Positions 7,743 through 11,475 of a stretch of DNA of 11,475 nucleotides are shown one piece after another. The notes below the pieces were generated by a model that worked only from the letters and a program-made list of their open reading frames with translations, ran no database searches and was not told where the DNA came from. Source of the DNA: Flavobacteriales bacterium (GTDB taxonomy: Bacteria; Bacteroidota; Bacteroidia; Flavobacteriales_D; Sanyastnellaceae); assembly GCA_947464885.1 (NCBI GenBank), contig CANHYZ010000030.1:1-11475 (forward strand), given 5' to 3'. Within the stretch, counting starts at the first letter, position 1, and each line of letters opens with the position of its first letter. The translations under genes were made by a program, and so were the position numbers.

Positions 7743-7764
7743 CCCCGCTGAACGTTCAGTGGGG
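7743..7764. repeat. 22-base near-perfect inverted repeat in the pabB-mfd divergent region
   Basis: The half-sites CCCCGCTGAAC and GTTCAGTGGGG are inverse complements except for one G/T pair at 7747/7760. The central 12 bases, CTGAACGTTCAG, are perfectly symmetric. As DNA it could be an operator for a dimeric regulator. As RNA it would fold into a 9-pair stem (one G-U) with an ACGU loop. It ends 17 bases before the mfd ATG and is followed after 7 bases by TTTTT (7772-7776), so it could also be a leader hairpin or a poor attenuator of mfd. It lies outside the preferred pabB reading frame. Function is not known. Confidence 0.6.
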
Positions 7765-7781
7765 CTAGCTGTTTTTAAACC

Positions 7782-10700
7782 ATGTTCATTTCCGACCTTC
7801 TTTCTGTTTATGCCAAGTCTGAGCGCGTTCAACAACTCCACGGTGCTCTCAAACACAAGGGCCATGCGCATTTGCGCAATGTGGTCGGATCCTCCATTGC
7901 GCTCATCGCCCAAGTTGCCATGTGCGAAAGGAAGGGCTTTCACATCGTGGTACTCCCCGATAAGGAAGAGGCTGCGTATTTCCTGAATGATCTGGAAAGC
8001 GCCTGCGGCAAACAACCAGGCTCCGAAAGAAACAATGACGCCGCCATCGATATCTTCTTCTTTCCGCGCAGCGCTCGAATGGCCTACGAAGTGGAAGCCA
8101 CCGACAATGCCAATGTGGCCATGCGCGCCGAAGTACTCAATGAACTTAAGCGTGCAATGGAACGTTCAGGCGAAAAGGCAAAACCCGTATGCCTGATTAC
8201 CTATCCGGAAGCCCTTGCAGAAAAAGTGATCACACGCTCATCGCTGTCAGTCGCCACATTTGAAATCGTCCAAGGGAATCAACTCGATATTGAATTTGTG
8301 GACGAATGGATGCATACCTACGGATTTGAAAAGGTCGATTATGTATTCGAGCCGGGTCAGTATGCCGTGCGTGGTGGAATTATCGACATCTTTTCATTCA
8401 GCTTTGATCATCCCTACCGCATTGAGCTCTTCGGAAATGAAGTGGAAAGCATCCGCAAGTTTGAACCGGAATCGCAACTCAGTGTCGCGAAGATGACCAA
8501 AGCGACGATTGTTCCTAATGTGACAGCGCATCAAACGGAAGAATCGCGTATTTCCATCATTGATTTTATGCCCGAGGAAACCATTCTCTGGTTAAAAGAT
8601 ACCGTCGGCGCCCTGAGTCGAATGGATACCGAACTGGAGCGCGCGCAAAAGCAATTCGAAAAACAACAAGGACTGTTCGACCGACTCAAACCGGAAGAAT
8701 TGTACATGGATAAAACGCAGCTTCAACGACTGCTTGAACAACGTTCCACAATTGAATTCGGATCACAACGGAAATTCACGGAAGGTGAAACCATCAGCTT
8801 CGACATGGAACCGCAACCGGCATTCAATAAAAACTTTGACATGCTCGGAACCAACCTCGCCAACAATGCCAAGGCGGGGTATGAGAATGTCATTGCGGCC
8901 GGACAACCCAAACAAATTGAACGACTGTATCAAATATTCGAAGACAAGGATCACGCAGTGCACTTCACGCCGCTGAGCCTGGAGCTATCGGAGGGATTCA
9001 TCGACAAGGAGCATAAGCTGTTGCTCTACACCGATCATCAGATTTTCGAGCGCTATCATCGCTTCCGACTGAAAGAAGGATTCAAGAAAAACAAAGAGGC
9101 GCTCACGATCAAAGAGATTATGTCGCTTCAGCCCGGCGATTACGTGGTGCACATCGATCATGGCGTTGGTCAATTTTCAGGACTGCAAAAGATTGATGTC
9201 AACGGCAAGGAACAGGAAGCCATACGCCTTACTTACAAGGGCGGCGATATTTTGTACGTGAGTATTCACTCACTGCACCGCATTTCAAAATTCGTCGGCA
9301 AAGAGGGTTCATCGCCCAGTATGGACAAGCTTGGAAGCAACGCCTGGCAAACCCTCAAGCGTAAGACCAAAACAAAGGTCAAAGAAATTGCCTTCGATCT
9401 CATCCGACTTTACGCGAAGCGAAAAGCAACAAAAGGACATGCCTTTCAAACCGATGGCTACATGCAAATCGAGCTGGAAGCTTCCTTCATGTATGAGGAT
9501 ACTCCCGATCAGCTCAAGGCTACCAACGCCGTGAAGGAAGACATGGAAGCCGAAGCGCCCATGGACCGACTGGTGTGTGGTGACGTTGGCTTTGGTAAAA
9601 CAGAAATCGCCATGCGCGCCGCATTCAAAGCGGCTACCGATGGAAAGCAAGTAGCTGTGCTGGTTCCGACGACCATTCTCTCGCTGCAGCATTACAAGAG
9701 TTTTGCAGCGCGCTTCAAAGATTTTCCGGTCACCGTAGACTACATCAACCGTTTCAAAAGCTCCAAACAACAGAGTGAAACATTGAAGAAACTCGAAAAA
9801 GGTGAAATCGATATCCTCATCGGAACGCATTCCATTGTTGCACCCAAAGTCAAATTTAAAGACCTGGGATTGCTCATCATTGATGAAGAGCAAAAATTCG
9901 GTGTCGCCGTCAAAGACAAACTCAAGACACTCCGAGCTAACATAGACACGCTTACCCTCACGGCTACACCTATTCCGCGCACCCTGCAGTTTTCGATGAT
10001 GGGCGCACGCGATTTATCGATCATTCAAACAGCACCACCCAATCGACATCCGATTCAAACGGAGTTGCGACCTTTCAATGAAGAAGTCGTGCGCGATGCG
10101 GTTAGTTATGAAATCCAACGCGGAGGACAAGTCTTCTTCGTTCACAACCGTGTGCAGAATCTGAAAGAAGTTGCCGGAATGATTCAGCGCCTCTGTCCGG
10201 ATGCCCGCGTTGCAACGGCCCATGGACAAATGAAGGGCGAAGAACTCGAGGAAGTAATGTCGGAATTCATTGAGGCCTCTTACGATGTACTTGTGAGTAC
10301 AGCCATCGTTGAGAGTGGCATTGACATTCCCAATGCCAACACCATCATCATCAACGACGCCCATCACTTTGGCATGAGCGACCTGCATCAGCTGCGTGGA
10401 CGTGTGGGACGAAACAACAAACATGCCTTCTGCTATTTGCTCTGTCCGCCGTTGCACATGCTCACCGAAGAGGCCCGCAAACGACTCACGGCGATTGAGC
10501 AATTCAGTGATCTAGGATCCGGACTTCACATTGCGATGCGCGACCTTGACATTCGCGGCGCCGGAAACTTGCTGGGTGGCGAACAAAGCGGGTTCATCAA
10601 CGATATTGGATTTGAGACGTATCAGAAAATCCTCAACGAAGCCATTGATGAATTGAAGCAGGAGCATTTCAAGGATTTGTACGAAGAAGAAATCAAACGC

Positions 10701-11177
10701 AATCAGAATTTCGTGAAGGAAACGGTGCTGGAGACCGATTTCGAAATTCTCATTCCCGACGATTACGTCAGCAGTATTACCGAACGCATTGCACTCTATA
10801 AAGAGCTCGACGATATCACAACAGAGGAAGGCATGGAAGCATTTTCCAACAACCTCATCGATCGCTTTGGTGAAATCCCGACACCAACCCTTGCGCTCAT
10901 TGAAACCATGCGTCTGCGCTGGCTGGCGCGTGAAATCGGTTTTGAAAAACTCATATTGAAGAGCGGAAAGATGATTGGCTATTTCATCACCAAAGAACAT
11001 TCGCCGTTCTATCAAAGCGAAAAGTTCTCACACGTGCTTGAATTCATTAAGCTCAATCCATCGGGTGGAAAAATGTATGAAAAGGATGGCAGTCTGCGCA
11101 TGTCGTTTGACCAGGTCACGACGCTCAAAAAAGCCATCCACATTCTGACATCACTGAAGGACGGACGAAAACTTTAG
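7782..11177 (+). CDS. mfd: Transcription-repair coupling factor Mfd
   Basis: This is a complete 1,131-residue Mfd (E. coli Mfd is 1,148). Mfd removes RNA polymerase stalled at DNA lesions using ATP-driven translocation and recruits UvrA for nucleotide excision repair. Visible domains are: a UvrB-like N-terminal region with FEPGQY (189-194) and VRGGIIDIF (196-204); the CarD/CdnL-like RNA polymerase-interacting domain from about 448, starting SLQPGDYVVHIDHGVG; Walker A GDVGFGKT (600-607); Walker B DEEQKFG (701-707); TATPIPRT (727-734); a motif V region reading STAIVESGIDIPNAN; motif VI QLRGRVGR (870-877); and the C-terminal regulatory TRCF domain with IPDDYV (991-996). All helicase motifs are intact. 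The ATG at 7782 begins MFISDLLSVYA, the expected N-terminus, with no Shine-Dalgarno site. The stop overlaps the convergent downstream gene by 4 bases. Confidence 0.98.
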   Translation: MFISDLLSVYAKSERVQQLHGALKHKGHAHLRNVVGSSIALIAQVAMCERKGFHIVVLPDKEEAAYFLNDLESACGKQPGSERNNDAAIDIFFFPRSARMAYEVEATDNANVAMRAEVLNELKRAMERSGEKAKPVCLITYPEALAEKVITRSSLSVATFEIVQGNQLDIEFVDEWMHTYGFEKVDYVFEPGQYAVRGGIIDIFSFSFDHPYRIELFGNEVESIRKFEPESQLSVAKMTKATIVPNVTAHQTEESRISIIDFMPEETILWLKDTVGALSRMDTELERAQKQFEKQQGLFDRLKPEELYMDKTQLQRLLEQRSTIEFGSQRKFTEGETISFDMEPQPAFNKNFDMLGTNLANNAKAGYENVIAAGQPKQIERLYQIFEDKDHAVHFTPLSLELSEGFIDKEHKLLLYTDHQIFERYHRFRLKEGFKKNKEALTIKEIMSLQPGDYVVHIDHGVGQFSGLQKIDVNGKEQEAIRLTYKGGDILYVSIHSLHRISKFVGKEGSSPSMDKLGSNAWQTLKRKTKTKVKEIAFDLIRLYAKRKATKGHAFQTDGYMQIELEASFMYEDTPDQLKATNAVKEDMEAEAPMDRLVCGDVGFGKTEIAMRAAFKAATDGKQVAVLVPTTILSLQHYKSFAARFKDFPVTVDYINRFKSSKQQSETLKKLEKGEIDILIGTHSIVAPKVKFKDLGLLIIDEEQKFGVAVKDKLKTLRANIDTLTLTATPIPRTLQFSMMGARDLSIIQTAPPNRHPIQTELRPFNEEVVRDAVSYEIQRGGQVFFVHNRVQNLKEVAGMIQRLCPDARVATAHGQMKGEELEEVMSEFIEASYDVLVSTAIVESGIDIPNANTIIINDAHHFGMSDLHQLRGRVGRNNKHAFCYLLCPPLHMLTEEARKRLTAIEQFSDLGSGLHIAMRDLDIRGAGNLLGGEQSGFINDIGFETYQKILNEAIDELKQEHFKDLYEEEIKRNQNFVKETVLETDFEILIPDDYVSSITERIALYKELDDITTEEGMEAFSNNLIDRFGEIPTPTLALIETMRLRWLAREIGFEKLILKSGKMIGYFITKEHSPFYQSEKFSHVLEFIKLNPSGGKMYEKDGSLRMSFDQVTTLKKAIHILTSLKDGRKL

Positions 11178-11475
11178 GCTTTCTTAGGATAAATCACTTT
11201 GCGAAATTCCAAATCGGTTTCGAGGTACTTTACCGTAACCTCAGTGCCCGGCGGAAACATCGGCTCACCTTCACAGCGATCCTCTGCTCGAAAGAGTTGT
11301 CGCTCAAAGCCGGGCGGTGTAAATTCAATCATCGGATAGTAAAAGCGCTTTCCGCCGACGACCGCCGACATCCAGTTAACGATTTTGCCGGGAGTTTGCT
11401 TTCCCTTGAAATAAAACATGATCTCCTTGCGATACAGCACCAAACCAACAGCCGTTATGGCGAGGATGACACTGA
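11174..11475 (-). CDS. Small DUF3592-like membrane protein (N-terminus outside window)
   Basis: The minus-strand frame is open from the stop at 11174-11176 to the window edge, giving about 100 residues. The visible start is a hydrophobic stretch, SVILAITAVGLVLYRK, then a soluble part with GKIVNW, RFYYPMIEF, FPPGTEVTVKY and a C-terminal VIYPKKA. A single membrane helix followed by a small beta-rich domain with a Y-P-x-I-E-F element and a G-x-x-V-x-V-x-Y element resembles DUF3592 proteins, which have no defined biochemical role. No ATG occurs before the helix within the window (a TTG is at 11441-11443, inside the helix), so the real start is most likely beyond 11475. The DUF assignment is by eye. 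Its stop overlaps the stop of mfd by 4 bases, leaving no room for a terminator between them. Confidence 0.6.
   Translation of the reverse strand, partial: SVILAITAVGLVLYRKEIMFYFKGKQTPGKIVNWMSAVVGGKRFYYPMIEFTPPGFERQLFRAEDRCEGEPMFPPGTEVTVKYLETDLEFRKVIYPKKA

Noticed and set aside
7748..7759. LexA/SOS box before mfd
   Set aside because: The core holds GAAC and GTTC half-sites, but with no spacer, unlike the Bacillus-type box (4-base spacer); CTG and CAG are separated by 6 bases rather than the 10 of the E. coli type. A different regulator remains possible.
7743..7776. Intrinsic terminator
   Set aside because: The hairpin is followed by T5 only after a 7-base gap, and no plus-strand gene lies upstream that would need terminating.
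7545..8015. 156-codon minus-strand frame spanning the pabB start and the mfd start
   Set aside because: It is out of frame with pabB, runs antisense to the conserved Mfd N-terminus and covers the intergenic promoter region; no family resemblance.
9309..9893. Long open frame of 194 codons antisense to mfd, with similar ones at 10014-10502 and 10512-11015
   Set aside because: They lie wholly opposite conserved Mfd motifs, show no recognisable domain, are rich in Cys, Phe and His as expected for antisense translation, and have no promoter or ribosome site.

Overview
This window looks like chromosomal DNA of a Bacteroidota bacterium. The first gene is the 3' part of sprA, the outer-membrane channel of the type IX secretion system (T9SS), which is known only from that phylum. 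Matches to the Bacteroidota -7 promoter box TAnnTTTG lie just upstream of two genes, and most starts lack a Shine-Dalgarno sequence. I cannot name a genus. The region is densely coding: no gap exceeds about 105 bases, and I see no insertion sequence, CRISPR array, tRNA or rRNA.

Left block, plus strand (1-6501): the end of sprA is followed by a polytopic oligosaccharide flippase (Wzx/MATE-like, 2530-3999), a Wzz-type chain-length protein (4024-5049) and an O-antigen ligase/polymerase-family protein (5053-6501). Gaps are 24, 24 and 3 bases, so the four may be co-transcribed. A TAAATTTG box before the Wzz-like gene suggests an added internal promoter. The last three genes supply the export, length-control and polymerase/ligase steps of a surface glycan, but no glycosyltransferases are present. 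T9SS cargo in some Bacteroidota is attached to an A-type LPS, so having these genes beside sprA may be functionally meaningful. That is inference.

Right block (6475-11475): pabB (aminodeoxychorismate synthase component I, folate/pABA synthesis) lies on the minus strand and overlaps the 3' end of the ligase gene by 27 bases. It is divergent from mfd (transcription-repair coupling factor, 7782-11177, complete). The pabB-mfd interval holds a 22-base near-perfect inverted repeat and a TATTTTTG box for pabB. At the right edge, a partial small membrane protein resembling DUF3592 runs on the minus strand and overlaps the mfd stop by 4 bases.

Most of the window is core, recognisable Bacteroidota content. 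I found no convincing undescribed system. The points most worth checking are the sprA/O-antigen gene neighbourhood and the inverted repeat between pabB and mfd.
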